Assembly (NCBI GenBank): GCA_016788785.1
Contig: JAEUSM010000017.1
Coordinates: 429,365-493,364, forward strand
Source: Candidatus Kapaibacterium sp.
GTDB taxonomy: Bacteria > Bacteroidota > Ignavibacteria > Kapaibacteriales > JAEUSM01
Length of the DNA: 64,000 nucleotides
Direction of reading: 5' to 3'
Under the pieces are notes generated by a model. It was not told the origin of the DNA and searched no databases. It saw only the letters and a program-made list of their open reading frames with translations. The translations under genes were made by a program, and so were the position numbers. Each line of letters opens with the position of its first letter. Position 1 is the first letter of the stretch. Shown piece after piece: positions 40,940 through 48,646 of this stretch.

Positions 40940-43198
40940 CTACTTCTTGTCACTTCTTCGAATAATTGTTGCTTTGATGACATTGATTGTTGCGTCAGTA
41001 ACCTTACAACTTTCCGATAAACGATGTCCGCATACCCAAAAAATTCTTGTTGTTGAGGCAAGTACAACAACGTTTTCTCGCTCCAAATGAGCAATTTTTG
41101 CATTCGTCAAATAATCACTCACATTCTGCTCCAAACCAAACATTCCGATTGGAGCAAATTTATCTCCATGTTCCCAATGACGAAGAATCAGAAGTGCTGG
41201 GAGAGTGTCTTCATCCAAATATTCCACATTGGGGTCGTTGGTGAATTCTGCCGATTGTCTCGCAACTTTTTCCAATATGAGTGTCCATTCACCAAAATGG
41301 AATTTACCAGTTTTTTGAATAAATTGTGGTGATTCCTTGAATCGATGATGATTGGTAATGATGAGTTCATTCCGTTCTTTAACGACGTGAAGTTGTTCGT
41401 TAATAATAAAACGAGTGCCTGTTTCTTTATCTAATAACTGTAAAATTGCTTCGATTTGAAGCAAATTTAGCGATATTTCGAAATGAGATTTGATACTTCT
41501 CAGTAGAATTTCGCCTTTCAAAAACATGGAAATAGCTTTAAATGACTCAAGGTGAATTGTTATACTGGTATTCGTCTTTTTTGTTAGTACATGTGGAAGG
41601 TAGGTCTCTACATTTTTTGCTACCAAACTTTCTGCACCTTTTGCAAATTCGGCAAAGCGATATAAAGTGTCTAATACCGAAGGATTAAATTCTTCTTTGA
41701 GTAAAGGCAAAAGTTTATGACGAATTTTATTGCGTGTATATGATAGATTCGTATTTGATGAGTCCTCTCTCCATTCTAATTGTCGTTCATCAGCATATTC
41801 GCTAATCTCTTGACGTGAAATAGGTATCATGGGACGGTATACGGTGATATTTTGATCTAACTCTCGTTTTTTGGGAATTCCTGTGATACCTTTGATACCT
41901 GTTCCACGTACTAAGTTGAAAAGCATCGTTTCAACAGTATCATCTTTTGTATGTGCTGTAAGAATGTAAGGAACGGATTGTTCTTTTGCTATACGTTCGA
42001 AAAATTTGTACCGTAAGTTTCGTGCTGCTAATTCTATGGATTGTTTATACTTTTTCGAATATGCAGATACATTAACAGATGTACAAAAGGTTGGAATGGA
42101 GTACTTTTTACCCAGATGGCGAACGAATTGTTCATCTTGGTCGGATTCATCTCCACGTAAGTTGTGATTGCAATGAGTAATAATGATTTTCATCGGAATC
42201 ATTCCGCTGATATACCATAATGCATCTAAGAGTACGACAGAATCTTTACCACCACTCACACACACCATCAAGCTTTCATGTTCAATTGAAGGAATAACAG
42301 CAACTATTGATGCATAGACTTTTTTCACAAAGTCTTTCGCAAGGGGTGTCAAATATGAAAACAACTTTTTTGATTTGTCGTTGAGTGGAAGTTTTGGTTT
42401 AACTTTCTTAACCTCACGGTGAATTGGCTGTTGTTTTTGTTGTTGAGTTTTTTGTTGTTGTTTTTGAGGTGCAGTTTTTTGTTGTTGCGTCTCAACTAGT
42501 AACGTCGGCTCTACAGGAATGTCAACTGCAATTGCTGTTTCGGTTGTTTTCGCTTTAGATTTTTTCTTCTTTTTATTCTTTTTACGTGGTAATGTCTGCT
42601 CAGAAGCTTGTTCATTTGTTGCAACTAACGGAGCTTCAATGACTTGCTCATTTGGTGTCTCCAAATTTGTAACTTCAACTTGTTCAATCGGCGGTTTCGT
42701 ATTATTCTGTTGGTGGCGTTGTCTATTGTTCTGCTGATTTCTATGAAATGGTTTTTTTGTTGGAGTTGTTTGTGGTTCACCTGTTGATTCATTTGATGTT
42801 ATTTCAACTGCAACTTTTGGTTGTTGAACTAGTTCAACATTGGTTCTCTTTTCAGTAGGAACTGATGATGTCGCTTTTTTAGCTACATTCCTTTGAGGAC
42901 GTTTTTTTGGAATAGATTGTATCCTATCTTTTTCAACAGGATGAAAGGCAGTTTTTTCTTGAATAATAGGAGATTGATCCAAAACTACTTTTTGTTCAGT
43001 CGATTTTACAGGTCTTGGTTTCTTTTGAACTATTTTTTTTGCATGTTCCTTAATTGGAGAAGTTACTGACACAGCTTCAGTGGTTGGCATAGTTGTAGCT
43101 ACCTTTTTAGGTGCTTTTTTCACTGCAGTAGTTGTTGGATTTGGAGTCGGCACACTCTCCATTGAAGTTGGAGTTTTACTATTAGTTTTCTTCGGCAT
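40940..43198 (-). CDS. tilS: tRNA(Ile)-lysidine synthase with long disordered N-terminal extension
   Basis: TilS attaches lysine to C34 of the CAU-anticodon tRNAIle so that it reads AUA. The C-terminal 460 or so residues form a normal TilS: the PP-loop MVCVSGGKDSVVLLDALWYI near residue 312, then ITHCNHNLRGDESDQDEQFV, AARNLRYKFF and LTAHTKDDTVETMLFNLVRG, followed by the two C-terminal domains. The first 285 or so residues are abnormal: low-complexity, rich in Lys, Thr, Pro and Gln, with runs such as RKKNKKKKKSKAK and repeated Gln tracts, and no globular domain recognised. The ATG at 43198 overlaps the dusB end by 17 bases. The extension is in frame with no stop, so it is probably real. Confidence 0.93.
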   Translation of the reverse strand: MPKKTNSKTPTSMESVPTPNPTTTAVKKAPKKVATTMPTTEAVSVTSPIKEHAKKIVQKKPRPVKSTEQKVVLDQSPIIQEKTAFHPVEKDRIQSIPKKRPQRNVAKKATSSVPTEKRTNVELVQQPKVAVEITSNESTGEPQTTPTKKPFHRNQQNNRQRHQQNNTKPPIEQVEVTNLETPNEQVIEAPLVATNEQASEQTLPRKKNKKKKKSKAKTTETAIAVDIPVEPTLLVETQQQKTAPQKQQQKTQQQKQQPIHREVKKVKPKLPLNDKSKKLFSYLTPLAKDFVKKVYASIVAVIPSIEHESLMVCVSGGKDSVVLLDALWYISGMIPMKIIITHCNHNLRGDESDQDEQFVRHLGKKYSIPTFCTSVNVSAYSKKYKQSIELAARNLRYKFFERIAKEQSVPYILTAHTKDDTVETMLFNLVRGTGIKGITGIPKKRELDQNITVYRPMIPISRQEISEYADERQLEWREDSSNTNLSYTRNKIRHKLLPLLKEEFNPSVLDTLYRFAEFAKGAESLVAKNVETYLPHVLTKKTNTSITIHLESFKAISMFLKGEILLRSIKSHFEISLNLLQIEAILQLLDKETGTRFIINEQLHVVKERNELIITNHHRFKESPQFIQKTGKFHFGEWTLILEKVARQSAEFTNDPNVEYLDEDTLPALLILRHWEHGDKFAPIGMFGLEQNVSDYLTNAKIAHLERENVVVLASTTRIFWVCGHRLSESCKVTDATINVIKATIIRRSDKK

Positions 43199-44216
43199 AT
43201 TCAATAGATTCTAATGATTCATCAAAGGTATGAACAGTGTTTTTTCCAATCTCTTTCATATAGACAACATATTCGCTAAGACGATTAACGACATTATCGT
43301 ACGAGTCCATACGAACAATTTCTTGGCGTACTGGTGCAGAATTATAAAGACCTTTCAAATACCCACCAAAATGTTTTCTAAATTCGTGAATTGCACGTTT
43401 CCCAGTTTTTTCGATACTCAATTTGTAATGTTCTAAACACACAGCCACTCTTTCTTCCACCGAAGGTGGAGTTGCTTCAACCCCTGAATCAATAAGAGTA
43501 CGAGATTGCGAAAAAATAAACGGATTCCCAATTGCTGCTCTTCCAATCATCACAGCATCTGCACCAGTTTCATCAAAAGCACGTTTTGCTTCTTTTGCAT
43601 TGGTAACATCACCATTGAGAATAACTGGAATTTGTACGAATTTTTTTACTTTCTCCACCCATGACCAATCAGCATCTCCACGATGACCCATATCACGAGT
43701 TCTACAGTGTATAGTCAATGCTGCTGCACCAGCTTGTTCGAGCATTTGTGCAACCTCAACAATGATAATGGATTTTGGGTCCCATCCTAATCGGGTTTTA
43801 ACGGTAACAGGCATTGGAGCAACTGCTTCGACAATAGCTTTAGTCATTTCAGCCATTTTATGCGGTTCTCTCAAAAGACCTGCACCGGCATTTCTAGCGA
43901 CAACATTTTTGACCCAACAGCCACAATTGATATCTAAAAATGCAGGATTGGAAGTGACAGCCATTTCAGCGGCTCGAATCATTGTCGGTATGTCGCCACC
44001 AAATATCTGAATTACTGACGGTTGTTCTTCTTCAGCAAGTTCTAATTTTGCTAATGACCGTTTTGCATCTCGAACCAATCCTTCGGACGAAATGAATTCT
44101 GTGTAAACAATATCAGCCCCATTTCGTTTACAAATTACTCGAAACGGTAAATCGGTGACATCTTCCATTGGAGCAAGAAGTACACCTTTTTCAACTGAAA
44201 CAGAACCTATGGTCAT
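43182..44216 (-). CDS. dusB: tRNA-dihydrouridine synthase
   Basis: This FMN enzyme reduces specific uridines in tRNA to dihydrouridine. The 344 residues match the DusB group. The flavin and active-site motifs are VLLAPMEDVTDLPFRVICKR at the N terminus, IQIFGGDIPTMIRAAEM, and NCGCWVKNVVARNAGAGLL, where the active-site Cys lies in the CGCW region (usual form CGCP). Later motifs are TVKTRLGWDPKS, IPVILNGDVTNAKEAKRAF and GADAVMIGRAAIGNPFIF. It lies upstream of tilS and overlaps it, so two tRNA-modification genes form an operon. Its start is only about six bases from the divergent glycosylase start. Confidence 0.95.
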   Translation of the reverse strand: MTIGSVSVEKGVLLAPMEDVTDLPFRVICKRNGADIVYTEFISSEGLVRDAKRSLAKLELAEEEQPSVIQIFGGDIPTMIRAAEMAVTSNPAFLDINCGCWVKNVVARNAGAGLLREPHKMAEMTKAIVEAVAPMPVTVKTRLGWDPKSIIIVEVAQMLEQAGAAALTIHCRTRDMGHRGDADWSWVEKVKKFVQIPVILNGDVTNAKEAKRAFDETGADAVMIGRAAIGNPFIFSQSRTLIDSGVEATPPSVEERVAVCLEHYKLSIEKTGKRAIHEFRKHFGGYLKGLYNSAPVRQEIVRMDSYDNVVNRLSEYVVYMKEIGKNTVHTFDESLESIEYAEEN

Positions 44217-44222
44217 TAAGTG

Positions 44223-44822
44223 ATGGATTTAATTATAAATGGAATTGAAGAATCCTTTGAACTTGCAACTGAATCATTTTATTTGCAGCCAACGGAAATT
44301 GTTGCTCAAAAACTTATCGGAAGTATATTTCAAATCTTCAACAAAGAACAAAATCAAAAAGTATTATTGCGTATAGTCGAAACAGAGGCATATTTATCGT
44401 ATGGTGATGAAGCCTCCCACAGTTTTCGAGGCAAAACGAAACGAAATAGTGCGATGTTTGACAAGGGTGGTGTACTTTATGTGTACAAAATTTATGGCAT
44501 TCACCATTGTATCAATGTGGTTACAGAATCTGAAGGTATTGGTGCTGCTGTATTATTACGAGCAATGGAATGCATTGATAGTAAAGAAGTTTTCCCTCAA
44601 AATGCTTTTCGTGGACCGGGTAAATTGGCAAAGTCATTAGGATTTACAACCGAAGATACTGGATGTACACTACTCGGAGGAACGTATTCACTTCTTCTAC
44701 CTACTTCGTATGTTCCAATTCGAACAACACCCAGAATAGGAATTACAAAATCTGCTGATTTACCACTTCGATTTTGTTTGCAGGAAAGTCCGTTTGTTTC
44801 TGTAGATTGGAAGAAACAGTAA
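44223..44822 (+). CDS. DNA-3-methyladenine glycosylase (AAG/MPG family)
   Basis: This enzyme removes alkylated purines from DNA to start base-excision repair. At 199 residues it has normal bacterial length. Family motifs visible are the catalytic RIVETEAYLSYGDEASHSFR (Glu activating water), then GKTKRNSAMFDKGGVLYVY, KIYGIHHCINVVTE and a late FRGPGKLAKSLG. The ATG at 44223 is preferred over a GTG three bases upstream. It is divergent to dusB and convergent with mreB, from which it is separated by one base. The N-terminal 20 residues are acidic and not part of the core fold. Confidence 0.95.
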   Translation: MDLIINGIEESFELATESFYLQPTEIVAQKLIGSIFQIFNKEQNQKVLLRIVETEAYLSYGDEASHSFRGKTKRNSAMFDKGGVLYVYKIYGIHHCINVVTESEGIGAAVLLRAMECIDSKEVFPQNAFRGPGKLAKSLGFTTEDTGCTLLGGTYSLLLPTSYVPIRTTPRIGITKSADLPLRFCLQESPFVSVDWKKQ

Positions 44823-44823
44823 C

Positions 44824-45846
44824 TTAACTACGTTTACTTTTTAACAAGACTGAAGAATAATATTCGAGGTTTTCCAAAACAATACCCGTACCACGAGCAA
44901 CAGCCGTTAATGGATCTTCATCAATCGTTACAGGAAGGGAAGTTTCTTGTTGTAAACGAACATCCAATCCTTTGAGTAATGCACCACCACCAGTGAGGAT
45001 GATACCACGTTCGAAAATATCGGCAGAAAGTTCTGCTGGAGTTTTTTCCAAAAGTGCCAATACTGCTTCGATGATTGGTTTGATTGCTTCATTGAGCACT
45101 TCACGTAATTCTATAGATGTAACTTCAATCATTTTTGGAATACCGCTCATCAAATCACGCCCACGAACTTCAAAATAAATTTCTTCTTCTAATGGTACTA
45201 ACGAGCCAACCTTGCATTTGATATTCTCTGCAGTTCTATCACCTATGATGATGTTGTGAGCAGAACGGAAGTAGCGAACGATGACGGCAGTCAACTCATC
45301 ACCTGCAATACGAATAGATTCGTCTATAACAATTCCAGAAAGTGAAATAATCGCAATCTCAGTGGTTCCACCACCAATATCAACGATCATGTGACCGACA
45401 GGTTCGTGAACGTTGAGACCAACACCAATTGCTGCTGCCATAGGTTCTGCAATAAGATATACTTCTTTTGCACCAGCATGTTCAGCACTGTCGCGAACAG
45501 CACGTTTTTCCACTTCTGTTATTCCCGAAGGAACGCAGATTACAACCTTTCGAGCGGGTTGCCAGCGTGCAGAAATTTTGCTGATAAATGCACGAAGCAT
45601 CCCTTCAGCAATTTCGAAATCTGCAATGACTCCATCACGTAATGGTCGAATTGTGTTGATATCTCTGTGAGTTCTTCCAACCATTGCTTGAGCTTCATGG
45701 CCAACAGCAATAATTCGTTTTGAATTTCTATCGAAAGCAACAATCGAAGGTTCGTTCAATTCGACACCCTTACCGCGCATCCAGATTAACGTATTTGCTG
45801 TACCAAGATCTATTGCCAAATCTTGACCAAAAAGACTAAAGTTCAT
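44824..45846 (-). CDS. mreB: Rod shape-determining protein MreB
   Basis: MreB is the bacterial actin that guides lateral wall synthesis. The 340 residues match. The N terminus carries FGQDLAIDLGTANTLIWMRG (phosphate 1), followed by DGVIADFEIAEGMLRAFI, VCVPSGITEVEKRAVRDSAE, MIVDIGGGTTEIAIISLSG (phosphate 2) and GIILTGGGALLKGLD (adenosine site). It is transcribed alone, about 7 kb from mreC and mreD, whereas the three usually sit together. The 107 bases upstream are AT-rich and probably include the promoter. Confidence 0.98.
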   Translation of the reverse strand: MNFSLFGQDLAIDLGTANTLIWMRGKGVELNEPSIVAFDRNSKRIIAVGHEAQAMVGRTHRDINTIRPLRDGVIADFEIAEGMLRAFISKISARWQPARKVVICVPSGITEVEKRAVRDSAEHAGAKEVYLIAEPMAAAIGVGLNVHEPVGHMIVDIGGGTTEIAIISLSGIVIDESIRIAGDELTAVIVRYFRSAHNIIIGDRTAENIKCKVGSLVPLEEEIYFEVRGRDLMSGIPKMIEVTSIELREVLNEAIKPIIEAVLALLEKTPAELSADIFERGIILTGGGALLKGLDVRLQQETSLPVTIDEDPLTAVARGTGIVLENLEYYSSVLLKSKRS

Positions 45847-45953
45847 AAGGTTTAGGAATGTTTACAGAGTAGAAAATTTGATATATATTCAAAAATACCG
45901 ATTTTTTTCCAATTTAATGCAAAAAAGTAGAAATATTCATGGAAAGTTTTGTA

Positions 45954-46916
45954 TCATCTATAACGCAATTGATATTTCGACTTTTTTATCCATGCATCAA
46001 TCGTTATGAGAAAATCCATTTGTGTATCCATAAAGACTGAATGCGACGCATTTTCACAACGATGGAAATTGTGTTTTCCTAATAACTCTTCGATGTATTC
46101 TAGTTCTAACGAAGAAAACAATCCGTCTTCTATTCCATAAATTCCATACATTGGTATATTGTAATATTTTAAGTTTTGTACTTCTTCATTTAGATCTTCT
46201 AAAGTATATTGTTCATTCTTCCAAAACCCTTTGGGAGCAGTAATATTCATCTCAAAGGCTTTTTTACTGCGAGTATCTTTTCGAAATGTTGTGTAGAGTT
46301 CTACTGCATGAGGTAAGAGTTTTTTAGGTGAGTATGCACCTATTTGCATTGCATGAGAAAAGCAATACGATGAATATTCTATAGAATTTGTATCCATTTT
46401 CTCTAACATGGCGATGTATTTCAAATTCATCGAATCTTTCTTCTTTTCGTAATATGGTCTTGCTGTTTCAATGATATTTTTAAACACCGATTGCATTCGG
46501 ATTGGTGCTGCAGCAAAGATGATTGAGCTGACTAAATTTGGATGAGTCTTAGCAAATTTTGTTGCTACGATTCCACCGAATGAGTGTCCAATCAATGTTG
46601 CTGTTTGAATAGAATACTTTGTATAGAGTGATTCCAAATCTTCGACAGTTTGTTGATAAGTAAATTGAGCCGAATTGTCAGTTGATCTGCCCTCACCTCG
46701 TCTGTCATAGACTATCACAAAATATCCTTTTTCAGCTAAAACTGGAGCTGTAGTAATCTCAAAATTTATAGAATTAAAACCCGGTCCACCATGTAAAAAT
46801 ATTATTGCAGGATTGTTCACATCACCAAATGAGGCGGAATACAATTCTTGTGCTTGGGAGTAATATGGAACAAGAAATAGCAGAAGTAAATAGCAGTAAA
46901 GGTATGGAATATTCAT
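45954..46916 (-). CDS. Exported alpha/beta hydrolase
   Basis: This 320-residue protein has a signal-peptide-like N terminus (YLYCYLLLLFLVPYYSQA) and an alpha/beta-hydrolase fold. The oxyanion region is IIFLHGGPGFNSINFE near residues 38-53, typical of prolyl iminopeptidase-like members. The nucleophile elbow GHSFGGIVATKF is near residues 110-121, an Asp in GIEDGLFSS may be the acid, and the His lies in ENASHSVFMDTQ near residues 290-301. The substrate is unknown; peptides or small esters are possible. It stands alone, divergent to the DegT gene across 82 bases. Confidence 0.88.
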   Translation of the reverse strand: MNIPYLYCYLLLLFLVPYYSQAQELYSASFGDVNNPAIIFLHGGPGFNSINFEITTAPVLAEKGYFVIVYDRRGEGRSTDNSAQFTYQQTVEDLESLYTKYSIQTATLIGHSFGGIVATKFAKTHPNLVSSIIFAAAPIRMQSVFKNIIETARPYYEKKKDSMNLKYIAMLEKMDTNSIEYSSYCFSHAMQIGAYSPKKLLPHAVELYTTFRKDTRSKKAFEMNITAPKGFWKNEQYTLEDLNEEVQNLKYYNIPMYGIYGIEDGLFSSLELEYIEELLGKHNFHRCENASHSVFMDTQMDFLITIDAWIKKSKYQLRYR

Positions 46917-46998
46917 ATGACTACAATCAGAAAATACAATTAAATTTCAAGCATATCGACTTCGAACAAAACATTTTCTAACCGAAATATTAGCACCG

Positions 46999-48165
46999 AT
47001 GAACGTCCCATTACTTGATCTAACAAGGCAATATACAACAATTGCAAATGAAATCGAACCCAAAGTTTTAGAACTCATTCGTTCACAAAAATTAATTCTC
47101 GGAAAACCAGTCGAGGAATTAGAACAAACAATTGCTGAATATTGTGATAGTAAGTATGCAATTGGTGTTTCATCAGGTACTGACGCTCAATTAATGGCGT
47201 TAATGGCATTGAATATCGGTCCTGGAGATGAAGTAATTGTTCCAACGTTTTCGTTTTTTGCAACAGCTGGTGTCGTTGTTCGAGTAGGTGCAACCCCTGT
47301 TTTCGTTGATGTCGATCCAGTTACCTATAATATGGATGCTGAGGCAATGAAAAAACGTATCACCAACAAAACGAAGGCTATTATGCCGGTGCATTTGTTT
47401 GGTCAAGCTTTTGATATTGATGCGATTGAGGCTATTGCCAATAAATTTGGAATTCCGATTATTGAAGACGCTGCTCAAGCAATTGGAACGCAATATCGTG
47501 ATGGCACAAAGGTTGGTTCTCGAGGATTAATGGGGACATTTTCATTTTACCCAACAAAAAATTTAGGTGCCTTTGGAGATGGTGGCGTTATCACTACCAA
47601 TGATGAAAAATTGGCAATTCATCTCAAACAAATGCGAAATCATGGGATGGAACCGAAATATTTTCATTCATTTATTGGTGGAAACTTCCGTTTAGATGCG
47701 CTACAAGCGGAAGTGTTGAATGTTAAATTTCCTAATTTGGAGTCTTGGCATCAAAAACGTCGTGAAAATGCAGAATTGTATAACTCTTTGTTTATAGACG
47801 CTAGAGTAACATCCGCAGAATTTTCACAAACACTTTCTAATGAGAATTTGGTGGTTTTACCAAAAGCAGTAAATAAAAATTCTGGCGTTCCAAACCATCA
47901 TATTTATAATCAGTATACAATTAGAGTTCAAAACAGAGATGCTGTACGTGCGAATCTTACGCAAAATGGAATAGGAACAGAGGTGTATTATCCATTAAAT
48001 TTCCACGACCAAGAGTGTTTTGCGTATTTAGGAGAAAAATCAGAATCCTTCCCAATTGCCAACGAAGCAGCACAAACATGCTTAGCACTTCCCATCTTCC
48101 CAGAACTCACAACAAATGAAATAGAATACGTCGCAACCACCCTCATCAACGCAATAAAAAAGTAA
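46999..48165 (+). CDS. DegT/DnrJ/EryC1/StrS family aminotransferase
   Basis: This PLP enzyme transfers an amino group to a keto-sugar nucleotide, as in synthesis of amino-sugars for surface polysaccharides. The 388 residues are typical. Family motifs are VPLLDLTRQYTTI at the N terminus, YAIGVSSGTDAQLMALMALN, GDEVIVPTFSFFATAGVVVR, IIEDAAQAIGTQYRDG (PLP Asp), the Schiff-base lysine in TFSFYPTKNLGAFGDGGVIT, and YFHSFIGGNFRLDALQAEVL. No other sugar-nucleotide genes flank it; ugd is 29 kb away. A repeat-rich intergenic region with a terminator follows. Confidence 0.93.
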   Translation: MNVPLLDLTRQYTTIANEIEPKVLELIRSQKLILGKPVEELEQTIAEYCDSKYAIGVSSGTDAQLMALMALNIGPGDEVIVPTFSFFATAGVVVRVGATPVFVDVDPVTYNMDAEAMKKRITNKTKAIMPVHLFGQAFDIDAIEAIANKFGIPIIEDAAQAIGTQYRDGTKVGSRGLMGTFSFYPTKNLGAFGDGGVITTNDEKLAIHLKQMRNHGMEPKYFHSFIGGNFRLDALQAEVLNVKFPNLESWHQKRRENAELYNSLFIDARVTSAEFSQTLSNENLVVLPKAVNKNSGVPNHHIYNQYTIRVQNRDAVRANLTQNGIGTEVYYPLNFHDQECFAYLGEKSESFPIANEAAQTCLALPIFPELTTNEIEYVATTLINAIKK

Positions 48166-48189
48166 AAACAACAACGGTTTATATATTTC

Positions 48190-48215
48190 GTAGAGACGCC
48201 CTATATGGGCGTCTC
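48190..48215 (+). repeat. GTAGAGAC palindrome, core GCCCTATATGGGC
   Basis: GTA plus GAGACGCCC-TATAT-GGGCGTCTC. The same sequence occurs inverted at 48599-48623. The outer GAGAC/GTCTC arms are shared with 27993 and 48335. Confidence 0.85.
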
Positions 48216-48235
48216 AAAAATAGAACCCCTCTCCC

Positions 48236-48276
48236 CAGCCCTCTCCCCTAAGGGGAGAGGGAGTTCTTTTTTTTTT
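48236..48276 (+). terminator. Intrinsic terminator after the DegT aminotransferase
   Basis: CCCTCTCCCCT and AGGGGAGAGGG form an 11-base GC-rich stem with minimal loop, followed after AGTTC by a run of ten T residues. The stem belongs to the CCCTCTCCCC repeat type also seen near 23.9 and 27.9 kb. Confidence 0.85.
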
Positions 48277-48300
48277 GATTTTTGGTTTCTATAAATATGT

Positions 48301-48315
48301 GACCACTCCGTGGTC
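48301..48315 (+). repeat. GACCAC-type hairpin
   Basis: GACCACTCCGTGGTC, a six-base stem with a three-base loop. A near copy with an extended stem and loop change lies at 48555-48571. Confidence 0.7.
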
Positions 48316-48334
48316 AAGAAAAATGTCGCAAATT

Positions 48335-48359
48335 GTAGAGACGCAATGCATTGCGTCTC
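48335..48359 (+). repeat. GTAGAGAC palindrome, core GCAATGCATTGC
   Basis: GTA plus the perfect 22-base palindrome GAGACGCAATGCATTGCGTCTC. It differs from neighbouring copies in the inner arms while keeping full pairing. Confidence 0.85.
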
Positions 48360-48387
48360 AATATTCTCAATCGAAACAACATTAAAA

Positions 48388-48445
48388 TTCCCCTCCTTTG
48401 GAGGGGTGCCAAGGTCGCTGAGGTTCTCGAAGCGGGGCAGGGTGG
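48388..48445 (+). repeat. GGGGTGG-type intergenic repeat
   Basis: TTCCCCTCC-TTT-GGAGGGGTGCC, then a variable part including TCTCGAAGCGGGG, ending CAGGGTGG. It matches the plan of copies near 23.8 and 28.1 kb. Confidence 0.7.
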
Positions 48446-48504
48446 CTCTTTCTTCAATCCCAGAGGGATTGTATATTTATAGAAATGTTCATTCATACCA
48501 TCTT

Positions 48505-48521
48505 CGACCCCTACGGGGTCG
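48505..48521 (+). repeat. CGACCCC hairpin
   Basis: CGACCCCTACGGGGTCG, a seven-base perfect stem with a three-base loop. It is similar in form to the GACCAC hairpins beside it. Confidence 0.65.
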
Positions 48522-48554
48522 TATATTCCAGTTATTAAATTTTCTATAAATATA

Positions 48555-48571
48555 CGACCACTCTGTGGTCG
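48555..48571 (+). repeat. GACCAC-type hairpin, second copy
   Basis: CGACCACTCTGTGGTCG. It is a variant of 48301-48315 with a changed loop base and one extra pair. Confidence 0.7.
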
Positions 48572-48598
48572 GAAGACTCCACCCCACCACAAAAAAAA

Positions 48599-48623
48599 GA
48601 CGCCCATATAGGGCGTCTCTACA
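48599..48623 (-). repeat. GTAGAGAC palindrome, inverted copy bounding the island
   Basis: Read on the minus strand it is GTAGAGACGCCCTATATGGG followed by CGTC, identical to the copy at 48190 apart from the last arm bases. Confidence 0.85.
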
Positions 48624-48646
48624 ATACGTTTTTCTGAATATTTTTT

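Larger units (their letters stand above)
48166..48646. repeat. Palindrome-rich intergenic island between the DegT gene and lysA
   Basis: This 481-base gap contains no gene. It is a mosaic of hairpin repeats: GTAGAGAC palindromes at 48190, 48335 and 48599 (the last inverted), a strong terminator at 48236, GACCAC-type hairpins at 48301 and 48555, a GGGGTGG-type repeat at 48388, and a CGACCCC hairpin at 48505. Short open frames across it merely translate the repeats. The outermost elements are inverted copies of each other, so the whole island is bounded by inverted repeats. Confidence 0.8.

Noticed and set aside
48310..48607. Open frames on both strands in the DegT-lysA gap
   Set aside because: Both are made of palindromic repeats and have no ribosome-binding site.
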